64,000 nucleotides of DNA from Plasmodiophora brassicae (GCA_039704465.1 JASFAU010000010.1:682001-746000), one strand, 5' to 3'; positions 1 through 11,451 are shown, numbered from the stretch's first letter. Notes: generated by a model from the sequence alone, not told the origin. A program made the numbers and translations.

Positions 1-1174
1 GGAGGGATTTGTTGTTCCGTGTCTGCCAGAGCAACCGTGTTTGTTGCTGCTAACCCTATTGGCGGCCATTACAAGTACGTTTACCGGTCTGGCCGAAAAC
101 GGGCATCCGTTTCTGAAATGCAATCAGTCGTCGTAAGACTGTCCTCGAGAATCTACGGATCTCGCCGGCTCTGCTGTCACGGTTTGACCTGGTCTTCGTC
201 CTGATTGACAGCCCCGATGCAAGGCGGGACGCTCTGCTGTCCGAACATGTTCTTGCGGTACGCTAGTGATGGATGACGTTCGTCGTTCTCGATTTGATTC
301 GTTTCGTCTTCACGTAGCTGCATTCTGGTGACCGCACCAGGCAAGATTCTTGCCGGGTGCCACAATGTACCTTCAACAACAACATATCGCCTGTTGCTGG
401 TTGACCTGATGCACAAATGTAGATTCTCAGCGGACGAACAATCTCTCAGATGCGTACCTGTCAACCCGGATTAAATTGCAGGGTCCCCAAGGGCAGCCCG
501 ACTTTGATCCACTGCCGCCGGCCCTTCTACGAAAGTACATTCAGTACTCCCAGCAATACGTTCATCCGAAGTCCGTTCGTGTGTGGATATTGATGGCCTG
601 CCCGTTCACATGTCTTCGTTCAGGCTATCACCAGAGGCGCGTGCGACGTTCAAACAGTTCTACTTGCAGCTGCGTCGTGAGAGCAATGTTAGCTGTGCGG
701 ATGGCAGTCGCCAAGTTACGACTCGCCAGCTTGAATCCCTAATTCGGCTGGGCGAAGCTCGTGCTCGTTTAGAACTTCGGGAGATAGTCACCGAACAGGA
801 CGCATGGGTATGCCTAACGACTCACTTGCGACCTGCCAACCTTGATTTCATCTTCGTCTGCTTAGGACGTCATAGAAATCATGAAAGAATCGCTGTTCGA
901 CCTGTACGCGGATGAATTCGCACCGGTCGATGTTGCGAGCCAACCTGGGAAACGAGGTGGATCGAGGACGAAGCAGGCGAAGGAGTTCATCAAGGTCGCG
1001 GGTCGCCGGGTATCCCAGGGCCACCCTGACATTTTCGACACCAACGCCATGAAGGTCATGGCACGTCAGGCCGGATGCCCCGCTGAAGAGTTCGAGGCGT
1101 TCATCGAGCTTCTGAACCAGAATAACGTCATTCTCCACAAGGGCAACAAACGGTATAAATTCCTGGGCTCCTAG
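1..1174 (+). CDS. MCM8: MCM8 DNA helicase, C-terminal part (5' truncated by window)
   Basis: This is the C-terminal part of MCM8, a MCM-family AAA+ helicase of homologous recombination and fork repair that acts with MCM9. The first exon reads the MCM motif AANPIGGHY. The following exons give the arginine-finger region (LLSRFDLVF), the QLESLIRLGEARARLELRE helix and a winged-helix tail like that of MCM8 rather than MCM2-7. Proposed exons are <1-74, 128-257, 318-392, 431-570, 624-807 and 866-1174. Introns 75-127, 571-623 and 808-865 join in phase and restore the family sequence. The two introns around exon 318-392 are less certain; the second would be only 38 nt. Walker A lies upstream of the window. 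The next gene is convergent, about 110 bp away. Confidence 0.88.
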
Positions 1175-1280
1175 CACTGCCGTATCATTGGCTCATTGCA
1201 AGAAATGCTTTAATTTAGTTTGGCAAATAGAGCAGTAGTTACATGATTGTACATCCTCCGGGCGAGGCACGCGAACGCCA

Positions 1281-2758
1281 TCAGACGTGTCCTTGGACAA
1301 GCTTTCTGAGATATCCTTCGACAAGAGTGAGTATGGCCCCGTGCTGTGCCCGCAGCAATCCACTGGATTCTGCTGTCGCCGGCACACCGTCAGACGGCTC
1401 ATCGCACAGCAATGCTGCCGTCTCAGGTGACGGCGGCGGCGCGCAATCTTCGCTGGTCGATTTCTGTCCGTATTCCGGGTCGACATCCATGACGTGGCTT
1501 GGGCCGGACGGCTCCGATGAATTCACAAGCATCAAGAGGTCCTGAGCAGCTTCCTGATCACTTAATCGTTGGGCCTCACGCACCATCAGTTCCGCAACGT
1601 TAACGACTTCGACGTCGACTTTCGTGAGGTCTGGCTCCTTCGGAACACGGCCAACTTTGGCAGACCCTGTGGCACTGGGCTCCCGCTTGGACCCTTTCTG
1701 TTGCAACGTTGCTGGGTCAATGGGATTCTGACAGTCGGTGCACTGACAGAGCGGCGTGCAGGGCAGTCCGTTCTGAAAGCACTCACAGTACTTCTTCGTG
1801 CACCCTGACTTCTTGCACCTGCATCCAACGCCGCTCCTGGACCGTGACGATCTGACTGTGAAAGCCTCCGGATTCCTCTGCCGAATCATAGTGATAGCAA
1901 ACTGACGCGCTTGCTCGTGCTCGGGGGTATTCAGGCAATTCGTGCAATTGCACCCCGAACAGTACGACGACGCCGCAAAGCAATCGCAGTACCTGCCACG
2001 TTGATTTAGCGATGACGGGGACAACGGTTGACAACCAAGCATACAGTTTCAAGCATCGGGAATTCTTGCAATTGCAATTACGGCATTCCTTGCCTGGCAT
2101 CTCACCCCGTCCTCCAACATCGTCATCGTCCTCCAGGAACGACGGCTGATCCGGCAACCGATTACTGAGCGTCATCACGCCACTTCGGGACACATGGGAG
2201 CTACGCGTAAACGGACGATAATCAACAGGCATGCTGGGCCAAGCACCGTACCCGGACCACACATACAAGAACGTCGCCGCCATGTTCAGGCGTGCGTGCC
2301 GCCGCGTGCCGCTTCAGCCAGGCAGGGCAGTGTGCGTCAGTCCCCAGGTCCTCAACAGGCACTACGGACGCACTGCGCGCGGACTTTTTCAGAGCGTACG
2401 TACTGCTGTGCTGGCCGGGCCGAACGGTTACGTTATCCCTTCGTCGTCGGGAGTGATCCTTCAACCAATGTAATATATGTACGGTATTCTAGCGTGACAG
2501 GTTTCGGGAGAGTCGTCGCGGTTCCGGTCTGGATGGCTGCTCGGAGTCGTCGGTGGAGATTGCTCGTGGCATCGACGCGCGTCGCGTTTGACTGGAGCAG
2601 CGTTCCCGCGCTTGAGCGATCTGCTCCGGCGTGGCGATACATTCCAAGAGTGTGCGAAGATGCCTGATGTCGTTGGCGATCTCGGTGTCCACCTTCGCCC
2701 TCAACGCGAATAACTGTTGCAAATGTGAAGATGCGGACATCGGGCCAGACGACGACAC
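1281..2758 (-). CDS. LIN54/tesmin/TSO1-like CXC (CRC) domain DNA-binding protein
   Basis: The protein has two cysteine-rich CXC repeats separated by a spacer carrying NPEAF, the hallmark of LIN54/tesmin/TSO1 proteins that bind CHR-type promoter elements in MuvB/DREAM complexes. Repeat 1 begins ECRNCNCKNSRCLKL and continues YCDCFAASSYCSGC across a 52-nt intron (2044-1993). Repeat 2 is GCRCKKSGCTKKYCECFQNG. A low-complexity acidic/polar tail follows, ending in a predicted helix. The 5' end is unresolved. An ATG at 2232 or 2283 is in frame with repeat 1. A further ORF at 2489-2758, with a helical stretch followed by Ser/Arg-rich sequence, may be the first exon. Function in cell-cycle gene control is inferred from the family. 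Confidence 0.8.
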
Positions 2759-2851
2759 CGACCTGATCTTCGACGGGTGCTACGGTTACTGTTACCGACG
2801 TACCGGCGCACACGGGGGCATCCAGCCAAGAGCTGTCAGTCTGCAACAGGA

Positions 2852-5306
2852 TCAGCGGGTGCCGCACTCGGAGCATGCGATAAGGGCTACCAGGGTCACA
2901 ACGGCGCTCCCGACCCGTTTGATAATTTCGCTGCTGAGCTTGACATATCTGTCAGCATTGGCAGTGGCCTTCTCGGCCGCGTCGTCTGCGCTCGTGGAGC
3001 GGGCGTGCTCCGACGGTCGTTCTTTGATCATGCGGCGACGTCCAATCTTGGCAGCGTTCAGGAATAGCGATTGCGCCTTCTCTTCCATCACGCGTGCCCT
3101 GTCCAGCGCCGTCTGAAGAATTCCGAACCTGGCCATAACCCTTCCCATGAGCGTCCGGATTGGTGGAAGGCTGGCCAGAGCGGCCGGACCTTGTCCTGGC
3201 GATGGTCACAAAGTCCTGCCTCATGTCGGTATTGCTCCGTATAAGCTTGATCAGATCAGGACGCGGGATCGACCAGACGGTCACCGGGCCTTCTGCACGA
3301 ACGTCGCCCATCCAGACGCCTGACCAAACAATCAGGAACCGGTTGGGGGTTTCGAAACTGTCCCTGGATACCGGTTAGGACGATGCCGAGCTCGCCGATC
3401 GAGGTCCCCGCCTCGAATTGCATCAACTGAAACTTTTTGTTCGGGGACAGCAGGACGACGGTGCCGCTTTCGACGACCATCCAGTCTGTGGTTGCATCCC
3501 CGAATTGAGCCATCAGCTCGCCGTCGTTGAACTGCCACGCAACGTGCTGGGCGTTCGCGCATTGCACGACCGAGCGATATGCGAGCGCTCACCGACCTTG
3601 AACACTTTCATCTGCATCAGTATGTCGGACACGAGGGAATTGGGTTTGGTCCGCAAGATGGGCGCTCGAGCGATCATTTGACGGAACATGAACGCCGTTG
3701 CCGAGTACCGCATGGCAGGCGGCATCTCCAGCAAGATGTCCTACGCCGTGTACCAAACACGCACGCGTCGGTTTCCTTCTTGAGATCTGCACAGCCGTAA
3801 GTACCTTTCCATCGCGGCTGCTAGCCTTCTGGATCCTCCACCAGTCGTGAAAGTATCGAAACATCTCCAGGCGAAGCTGCTCGGGGAACTGCTGCGCCCT
3901 GTGTGCCCCATGCGATTAACGTGACGACGGGACCGATCACCTCCCATCGAGAACGTACTCGACAAAGACCGACAGCGACGCCATCTTCTCGATGAATTCC
4001 CTTTTCTGGCTGTCGCGTTCGTTCACGATCGAGCTGAATATGGCAGTCACTAATTTGCGCATCCCCGGGTCAGTGCACCGAAACGGTATGGGGGGCGCAC
4101 GCCACCCGACCGTATGCTAATGATGTCGCAGAGCACAGCATAATGGCGATAGCGAACGTTTGTTCGATCGGGCTGACAGCGACAACGTCACCGTATCCCA
4201 CAGTACACAGCGTTGTCAGGAACTGCCAGCAACGAGGTCGTCGTCAGGACGACGGACGAATCAATCGAACGCACGCTGCAGAAAGTACCCAATACACTGC
4301 CACCAGACTATCAACCAGGAGTGGAGTTAGAATGCAGTTAGAATGGAACATACACCCCTTACTATTCGTCAAGGCCGACCGGGATAAAACTGGCGCGGTC
4401 CTGGAACGGGTATCGGGTCATCCAGGTCGTGTACGGGTGCGCTGTGCGATGATGCACGTAAGCCCATTACTGAACAGGGACCGGTGGAAAACCCTACATG
4501 GGTGATAACGTGGAGCGATCCGGGCGACGAAGATGAACCCACTGCCCATCATGTGCGCCAGTACGCAGAGCAACCCGAGAAGCCAGAGAAGCCTCCCGCG
4601 AATGATGGACGCGCGGGTCACCCGTTGGTACCTGCGCGTTCACGTGAATACGTGCAAGGCGGCGTGCTCAGTGCACCCACGAAGGTGGGCGTCGCAGGCG
4701 GCGCTCGTCCAGGATGCGACTGGCGCGATGCAGGCGAAGGTACTTGAACAGGCGGAACAGGTGCAGCAGCTGTGCCAGGGCGATCATGCTGTCAGGAACC
4801 GCCGTTGCGATCGGCCCGAAGGGGAACAGGCACAGCACGTAGAGCGCGGCGACGAACGGCGTCACGGCGCGCATACCGAGGGCCATGGCGAAATCCACAA
4901 GGAACACGGCGTCGATGACGTACTCGACGTCGGTGAAGGCGTTCGCGACCGTATCGTTAACATACGCGAAGACGATCGGCGTCACCAGCACCGTGTAGAC
5001 GATGGCAACGGCGACGACGACCTCCCATGCCGTCCAGAGACATTGCCGGCGACGACGACCCGCCTCGTCGTCATCCCTGCCGGAATCGTCCATCCACGCC
5101 AGCTTCGCCGACGACCTACCGCCCGCCGCGTACACGCCGACCTTGGCCGTCCCGAACATCTTCGCCTTGACAATGTCCCCGGTGACCTGCTGGATCGCGA
5201 TCGTGGCTTTCAGCCGGCGCATGACCTTCGACCAGCGCGGCGGGGTCGTGCCGGCGCCCGCATCGTCGACGTTGCCGCCGGACGACGCGCCCGGGTGGGG
5301 GTCCAT
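2852..5306 (-). CDS. Cyclic-nucleotide-binding voltage-gated K+ channel (HCN/EAG-like)
   Basis: This is a six-TM channel subunit with a cytosolic cNMP-binding domain, split over about eight exons. Exon 1 (from ATG 5306) has a basic N-terminus, S1-S3 and an S4 reading FRLFKYLRLHR. After a 49-nt intron S5 follows (RLLWLLGLLCVLAHMMG). The pore helix and filter are restored by joining VYW to FLTTLCTVGYGD, with TVGYGD indicating K+ selectivity. S6, a C-linker (SSIVNERDSQKREFIEKM) and a cNBD with the phosphate-cassette-like GTSIGELGIVL follow. The tail is Lys/Glu-rich and ends near 2852. The turret between 4140 and 4420 and the exon borders from 2950 to 3900 are only partly resolved. Whether cAMP or cGMP actually gates it cannot be read from sequence. 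Confidence 0.8.
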
Positions 5307-5434
5307 GAGTAGATTATACGGCCGTGGACCGACCGACAGGATCGTGCCGATGTGTAATAATCGGTAGGCAGTGCAGTGGCCAAGGTGTACCCCTATACCT
5401 CTATTTTAGCCTTAACAGTCGTTCGTCATCGCAC

Positions 5435-6265
5435 ATGCCGCCTAAACGGACAGCGGCGACGACGCCGAGCGTGTCGCCGGGCAGCACGCGGCGGCGCCGA
5501 TCGCCGGGTGTGGCCGCCTCGCCGCAGAGCGCGTTCCGGGTCGTGTCGCCGCCGGTCACGAAGCGGGCGGTCGGGCGGAAGCGACCGCGCGACGGGGCCG
5601 ATGCCGTCGACGAGATTGTGGACGCGCTGGCGGCGGCGATTTCCCGCGCGCGACCGATGGACGCGCGATCGCGGTCGCTGCTGGTGAAGCTCAGGCAGGC
5701 GCAGGAGCAGGCCGGCAACGACCTGCTGGATTCGAAACTGATCGCCGTCATGATCGATGCCGATCTCGACGACCGCCTGCTGCAGTGCGCCTCGCCGGTC
5801 CCCGCCGAGATCGCGACGTTATTCGCTGACATGTTCGACAAGGCGGCCGGGAGTTCGCCCAGGCGCAAGGCGCGCATCGATCGCGTGTTCCGTCGCCTGA
5901 ACGACGCCGTCGTCGTCGACGACACCGAGGACAGCGATTGGCCAAAGGTCGCGGACGCGTTACGTGCCGCTGCCGCCGACATTGAACGGTATGGGCCGAC
6001 CATCATCGTCACGCTCCGCCTGGCCGCGCTACGCCAGCTACAGGCGATGCATTTCGACGCGTTCGACACGATCGTGCTGATCGTCGAGCTGGTTCGCCGC
6101 TGCGTCCGACACAACGGCCTGGAGGCAACCTGTGCCATGTTGCTGGACGCGGACGCCCTGAGCGCGTTCCTCGACGCCGTCGACACTAGTCGCCAGGCGC
6201 ACGCCGACCTCGCTGCTGCGTTCGCTGCCCACGACCTGTCGTTACCCGACGAGGTCGTCCAATAA
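5435..6265 (+). CDS. Unknown helical protein, 276 aa
   Basis: This is a single uninterrupted ORF whose ATG follows a short leader; the upstream in-frame extension lacks coding character. The first about 50 residues are Pro/Ser/Thr/Arg-rich and basic (TRRRRSPG, KRAVGRKRPRDG), like a nuclear-localisation tail. The remainder is predicted all-helical, rich in Ala, Leu, Asp and Arg, with repeated two-helix patterns reminiscent of ARM/HEAT or TOG folds. I recognise no catalytic motif. It lies between the K+ channel, divergent and 128 bp upstream, and the convergent HSP20-like gene. Being intronless among intron-rich neighbours is mildly unusual. Confidence 0.6.
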   Translation: MPPKRTAATTPSVSPGSTRRRRSPGVAASPQSAFRVVSPPVTKRAVGRKRPRDGADAVDEIVDALAAAISRARPMDARSRSLLVKLRQAQEQAGNDLLDSKLIAVMIDADLDDRLLQCASPVPAEIATLFADMFDKAAGSSPRRKARIDRVFRRLNDAVVVDDTEDSDWPKVADALRAAAADIERYGPTIIVTLRLAALRQLQAMHFDAFDTIVLIVELVRRCVRHNGLEATCAMLLDADALSAFLDAVDTSRQAHADLAAAFAAHDLSLPDEVVQ

Positions 6266-6298
6266 ACGCCGGTTGGAGATGAACTGAATATTAGACAG

Positions 6299-6811
6299 TC
6301 ACAACAGCTTGACCTTGTGGAAGTCGGGAAGGTCGGCCGCCTTCTTCGGCATGACGATGTCGATGCGGCCGGCGTCCATGTCCTGGTTCACGAATATGTC
6401 ATTGGCCTCGAACACGATGTCGGGCATCATGATCGTGCAGGTCGAATGCCCACGGTTGAACTGCGCCCAGATGTCGTCGTCGTCGTCAGCGACGCCGGCG
6501 CCCGCCACCATCAGCCACACGTTCAACAGGTTCGCGTCCTCGTCGAACATGACCTTGACGTCGTTCCTCGACGCATCATGCGTCTCGACGCGGACCGTGA
6601 CCTCCGCCTCGCGGTCCACGACGACGTACGTCGGCGTCGGGCGCGGCCCCATGCCCCGATCGTTCAGGACCCATTCGGAGAAGGCGCCGTCCGACAGCAC
6701 CTCCTCGGCCGCCTGCGACGCTGCCGGCGAGCGGCGCCTGACGCCGACGGGCCCGAACGGGGCCGGCGCCGCCGACAGTGCGCCGCCGGCGTGCGGTCGC
6801 AGTCGCCGCAT
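6299..6811 (-). CDS. HSP20/alpha-crystallin-like protein, putative organellar
   Basis: The C-terminal about 95 residues resemble a diverged alpha-crystallin domain. They show a beta-rich stretch (VTVRVETHDASRNDVKVMF), then FNRGHSTCTIMMPD and a final NQDMDAGRIDIVMPKK, matching the family's 'nGvL.I.lPK' end. The N-terminal about 60 residues are Arg/Ala/Pro-rich without acids at first, suggesting a mitochondrial presequence. An in-frame ATG at 6910 exists but lies 15 bp from the divergent MetAP start, so I prefer the ATG at 6811. The usual I-x-I tail motif is absent, so oligomerisation and chaperone activity are uncertain. It could alternatively be a CS-domain protein. Confidence 0.5.
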   Translation of the reverse strand: MRRLRPHAGGALSAAPAPFGPVGVRRRSPAASQAAEEVLSDGAFSEWVLNDRGMGPRPTPTYVVVDREAEVTVRVETHDASRNDVKVMFDEDANLLNVWLMVAGAGVADDDDDIWAQFNRGHSTCTIMMPDIVFEANDIFVNQDMDAGRIDIVMPKKAADLPDFHKVKLL

Positions 6812-6925
6812 TTGATCTGCGATCCTTCGTCGGCGCGAGCGACGGCTGTGACGAGCGGGGCGGCTGTCGACTGTCGGGGCGACCACGTCTGTACAGGCTA
6901 CACAGTACACTATACTGCCATCTCG

Positions 6926-8048
6926 ATGCTGCGGGCTGTGCCGGCCGGGATTGTACGCCCGGCGTACGCCGCCTCGGGCGTGCTACCGAGGCGGGCCGCG
7001 ACGCCGATCGTGAAGACGGCGGCGCAGATCGACGCGATGCGCGTCGCCGGACGCATTGCCGCGACGATGCGGGAGCGCGCCGGGCTGATGTGCAAGGTTT
7101 GGGGGGTTTCCATGTTCGACCCGATGCCGACGGCTCCTGAATCCACGTATCCAGCCGGGTGTGACGACGAGCGAGATTGACGGGAGGATCCACGACGAGA
7201 TCTGCGCTACCGGGGCGTACCCGTCGCCGTTGAACTACGCCGGGTTCCCGAAATCGATATGCACGTCGGTGAACGACGTCATGTGCCATGGCATACCGGA
7301 CCAGACGAGGTTGTCGTCCGGCGATATTGTTTCAATCGGTGGGCCGCACCGGACTGCCGGCGGGCGACCTGATGACTGACGATCGTGGCAGACGTCTCAG
7401 TGTTCCACAATGGCGTACACGGCGACTGGTATGGGATGGGGGCGTCGCTCACCCGATTCGGCTTGCGGGACTGATATCGTTCCAGCTGTGCGACGTTCCC
7501 GGTCGGGAAGGTCTCGACGGAAGCCGCCGATGTCATGCGAGCGGCCCGCGATGCTTGCTGGGAAGCGATTGGTATCTGCCGGCCTGGGGTTCGCACCAGT
7601 GACATCGGGGTGCTAATTGACGAGTTCGCTGCGAAGCGCGGGTTCGCCGTTTCTGAGACGTTCTGCGGGCATGGGGTCGGCGAGAGCTTGCACGAGCTAC
7701 CGAACATCGTGCACACTAAAAGCTCTCGCGAATACGAAGACGCCGTTATGGAGCCTGGCATGGTACTGTGGTGTACGTACGTGCGGCCATGCCTGCGTGA
7801 CGATCCCACCATAGGTATTCACAATAGAACCCATTCTTGTCGTGGGCCCTGATGCAGAGCACGTCATCATGCCCGACCTGTGGACCGCCAAGTCCCAACG
7901 CGGCTTCATTTCGGCACAGCACGAGGTTCTGACTACGTGAGTGTTCATTGTTTTCCGCTCCTCATTCCTGGGCATATAGGAGATGGTCGCTATCACCGAG
8001 GCAGGGTGCGAAGTTCTGACTGCGATTCAAACTCCAACATACTCGTAA
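6926..8048 (+). CDS. Methionine aminopeptidase type I, organellar (MAP1D-like)
   Basis: This metalloprotease removes initiator Met from nascent or imported proteins. The model has six exons: 6926-7096, 7155-7338, 7392-7428, 7486-7762, 7815-7925 and 7980-8048, giving 282 aa in perfect phase. The pita-bread fold residues are present. These include HGIPD, the first metal Asp in [12 protein letters not shown] with the second Asp shortly after, the metal His in [14 protein letters not shown], the Glu in FTIEPIL, and the last Glu in SAQHEE before VAITEAG. The N-terminus ([18 protein letters not shown]) is a plausible mitochondrial presequence. It lacks the zinc-finger extension of cytosolic type I enzymes. 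The 37-nt third exon and five introns of 52-58 nt illustrate the local intron style. Confidence 0.92.
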
Positions 8049-8280
8049 TTACATGACGGCATACACATGACGCACCTCCGTTTCACGCGTGCGATATGAC
8101 AGCGAGTCGAAAGGAAATTAGAGACGAGGGTGCACGACTGCGCTGTTGTTATTACTCTATAATTCATCGACCGCTCTTACCGCGATAATGACGCCGTAGA
8201 TTGGCGTCCAGGTGACGGTTCGGTCATGCAGAACCCTGCCCACGAGTCATGGGCGAAGTCTGCAAGACCGCCTCGGACGC

Positions 8281-8520
8281 TTACTGGCGCCGTTTGCCAT
8301 ACTCTGTGCGACGAAGATCTGACGAACGACCAGGTCTTGAGCCGCCGCGTTTAGACTGGGAAACGGAACGTACGTTGCAGAGATAGTTGCAGATAACGTC
8401 GTAATCCTCCACGTCATCATCTGTCGGAGAACAAGTATGTAGCTCGAAGATATCGTCCACATTACTATCGTCGTACATCATTTCCAACAGAAGCAGCGTG
8501 TCCAAGTGTTCGGTACACAT
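8281..8520 (-). pseudogene. Possible PIF/Harbinger-like transposase N-terminal fragment
   Basis: This is a short 79-residue ORF with a hydrophobic-acidic start (LLLLEMMYDDSNVDD) and an SKRGGSRPGRSSD motif. The motif resembles the RGGS-x-PG-x-x-PN element near the N-terminus of Harbinger-type nuclease ORFs. It runs into a stop without a DDE core, and I see no continuation in the other frames. It is probably a remnant, and it could be chance similarity. The surrounding 8050-8700 is otherwise without recognisable genes. Confidence 0.3.
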
Positions 8521-8930
8521 CGTTGGACACCTTTCCCACGGTGAGCCACGTTATTCACCAAGGTCTTAATACAACGCGTTTCGAGACTGGGTGCTCACGA
8601 ACGTTAACGGCTTCACGGTTACGCCAAGTTTAAGGTGATACAGCATACTGGTACCGTTGTCTCCACCGTCACCTTCGCCTTCCCCGTTCGAGGACCTCCT
8701 TGACGGTTGACGCACGATCCCCATTGCCGGGCGGCGTTGTTGGCCATTGGGGCAATCTGCACCAGTCATCAGTCGTCACCGAAAAATGCCCTTGTTGGGT
8801 GAAAACGACCAACACAATAAGAACGGCGGTCGCCGCGTCGTCCCGCTCGGCGGTTTCTCAACCCGTGGAGAGCGCCTTCGAGCAGCTGGAAGCCTCCCTA
8901 TACTTCAGATTACGGTCAGGCAAAACCGAA

Positions 8931-10235
8931 ATGTACACTGACGGGCGGGGATGTCTCAGGGCTGTAGTATGGACGGCCGGGATCCTGATCGCCATTCGCA
9001 GTGGGCTTGCCGATCGTGTCATACTGCTGTCCAGCGAGGGCGATCAGCACATCGTCAATACCTCGGCTGCCGTCGGTCACTCCGGGCTGCTGAATCAATT
9101 AATCAGCCGCCCTTGCAGAGGCGGCGACGACATTATTCCCCTGCCACACGTTGGCAGTGCCGAGTTGGGACCGATCGCGGGTTTCATCAACAGCGTCCCG
9201 CTGCACAAGGTACATCTATGTATCAACCGTTGTCTTTGCTGATGGAGATGGCGAACTGATGCTTCGTAACAGACTGAGAGGGCGGTGCAGTGGGTTCAGG
9301 TCAACCTTAAGGGTGTGGAGCTTGAAGAGCAGTGCCGCGTGTTGACAGCCGCCGACTACCTTGACATGCACTCGCTCATGATCGCCATTGCGTCTACGAG
9401 ACGCACCTGGAGCGATATCGATGCGATGCGCGGGTTTCTGTCCAGGAATGTTTTCCGGTTCCTCGCCGATAACGCGCCAGGCCTCATCCGTCTAAATCAG
9501 GTCGCCCGTACAGCCAGGCAGAAGGCGATCGGCGAGCGGATCCATCGTTGCCTCGTCGCTGGAGGTCATGTCGCATTCGTCCATACCGAACCATGGGACA
9601 GCGGCTTGGACGTACTGCAATGGGCCGCCGAGAAAGGACGACGGTCGATAGTCGAACTGCTGGTGACGGGCCCTGGAATCGACGTGAACGCGCCCAGCCC
9701 GAGCGCCCAGCGGTTGCTTCATTGGGCCGCGTTCTGGGGATGGGTGAACCTCGTAGAGGTGTTGCTCGTATCCCCGACGACAGACGTCAATGCGCGGGAT
9801 AACGACAGGCCAACGCCCCTGCATTGCGCCGCCGTCGCTGGACGCAATCACGTCGTCAAGGTGCTACTGAGCTTCGCCGGCATCCAGGTCAATGCGGGCG
9901 ACGCGAGCAATAAGACAGCATTGCACTGGGCCGTCTGGTCCGGCCCCAGCAGTAGGCATAGCGAAGTCGTCGAGTTGCTGCTGAGGGCTCCGGGGATAAA
10001 CGCCAATGCGCGTGACCAGGACTTAATGACGCCGTTGCACTGGGCGGTTACCTGTCGGCGCGGCTACGCTGTCAGGTTACTGCTGGCGACCCCGGGAATT
10101 GACGTCCAATGTCGCGACAAGGCGCAGATGACACCGTTGCAGAGCGCCTTAGTCTATGGGAACCAGGAGATCGTAGGTCTGCTAGTGAATGCGACCGTGA
10201 ACGCCGCCAGCGTCGTCTCGATACGATTGGCATAA
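8931..10235 (+). CDS. Skp1/BTB-like domain fused to ankyrin repeats
   Basis: Exon 1 carries a Skp1-type POZ fold: ILLSSEGDQHIVNTSAAV, then IPLPHVGSAELGPIAGFI. An 81-nt intron (9210-9290) joins in phase to WVQVNLKGVELEEQ and the Skp1 motif LTAADYLDMHSLM. The exon from 9291 to 10235 then gives about five ankyrin repeats, with DVNARDNDRPTPLHCAAVAGR as the clearest, each about 34-38 residues. Skp1 proteins normally end in the F-box-binding helices, and here ankyrin repeats replace that tail. The role may be a ubiquitin-ligase adaptor, by inference. The start is uncertain: the frame is open from 8700, the ATG at 8931 is the last one before the domain, and a short upstream exon is possible. Confidence 0.72.
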
Positions 10236-10824
10236 AACAACGCGCCCCAGGCTTCTCACGACAGCTGCGGGTGTAGGGCCCGTTCGTTCGTATAGGCCAC
10301 CAGTCGGGCTGTCCGATAGGTCGCCATCAGCCAAGCTCGACTCGACGTACTGTGCCAGCTTCGAATGGATTGGTCTACCACCCTCGTCATTTGCTGGTGT
10401 AGATGTCCCGGGGAAGGCACATGCATGCACGAACGCTGGCAGACGATAAGACTGTGTCGCTATACTTAGTGGGGCCCACGGGGAACTCCGCTACGGACCG
10501 CGAGGCCCCGAAGGCGGCCACCGTCATCGATCGATGTGTGCCGCCAAGGAGCATCCTGTGGCAACGTCCTGGCCGTGTAGACGGTATGGTTCGTAGAGTG
10601 TTTGTTGCTGCCTTTCCATGACGTCGGTTAGATATGACGGGACACGTCTTTCGAACGCCTGTACGCGCTTCACAGGCGAACGCGCCTCTGCCCATGGTTC
10701 TTATCACGATTCACGAAACAATGTCATTGACCGCTGACTACAATTCACCGGTTTAGGAATATTTGGGCGAAATTCAACTGACGTTAAGTCCCAGGACAGG
10801 TTCGCTCATGTAAAGAGCGTTCTT
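10236..10824. other. Gene-poor interval
   Basis: I see no recognisable coding sequence or RNA gene here. The minus-strand ORFs in 10182-10707 have no family resemblance and no splice partners. Confidence 0.4.
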
Positions 10825-10848
10825 GTGGAGAGGTCGCAGTGGGTGGAA

Positions 10849-11451
10849 CGGCACCGACGTCAGACGAGTCCAGATCCCGGAAGGGCCCATGCGAACGATG
10901 AATCCAGCGCTCTTCGGGAACAGCTGAAGACGACGCTTGCGGAATTCGCTAAAACCCAAACGGAGCTGAGGTTGGCTCGGGAGCGCCTGCTGGAACTGGA
11001 AGGGAATCGCACACACCCGCCAGATCCGTCGCAGGCGATCGCATCGGAATCGTCGAGCGCCGACCCTCGTCACAATGACAATGCCGGCGCCGTTGCGACC
11101 CCCCATTCACGTTTGCACGCCATGTTGAATCCAACGGCATACAGAGCTCAGCTGAGGTTCCAGTTTGGTTCGTCAGCCGTTACAACCCCGCTGACCGTAC
11201 CGACGGCTGTCGTCGGCCGCCAATATGGAGTCTGCTGGAGGCTGTCCTGCTCTGCAATGCCTCGAGTGACGATGCAGCACCTGACCAAACAGCTTGCCGA
11301 CGTTCCATTCCCCATCACCGATGTGGATGGCGGGGCTACGTGGCTCGACAAAGAACCCGTGAAGGTCGTCCTCAGCGGCTTCCCGATCGACAGTCCGAAC
11401 GGGCAGCAAGCCACCACCGTCATCCACACATGTCAGTCGCCGCCTGCGTAA
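10849..11451 (+). CDS. Hypothetical coiled-coil protein, 5' end unresolved
   Basis: The frame is open for about 200 codons. After a basic stretch comes a 35-residue heptad-like coiled coil (LREQLKTTLAEFAKTQTELR). A polar linker, a Thr/Val-rich stretch, and a C-terminal part with ITDVDGGATWLDKEPVKV follow. There is no ATG at the head of the frame. A splice acceptor (GTCGCAG) at about 10839 suggests that the first exon lies upstream. I recognise no family, and the reading frame could include an unspliced intron. Confidence 0.35.
   Translation, partial: RHRRQTSPDPGRAHANDESSALREQLKTTLAEFAKTQTELRLARERLLELEGNRTHPPDPSQAIASESSSADPRHNDNAGAVATPHSRLHAMLNPTAYRAQLRFQFGSSAVTTPLTVPTAVVGRQYGVCWRLSCSAMPRVTMQHLTKQLADVPFPITDVDGGATWLDKEPVKVVLSGFPIDSPNGQQATTVIHTCQSPPA

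Noticed and set aside
5401..6186. Minus-strand 261-codon ORF opposite the unknown protein at 5435
   Set aside because: Ser/Arg-rich reversed frame. The plus frame has a proper ATG, basic leader and helical pattern.
6317..7180. Plus-strand 287-codon ORF running into the MetAP gene
   Set aside because: Its first two thirds are antisense to the HSP20-like gene. Only the part from ATG 6926 is real.
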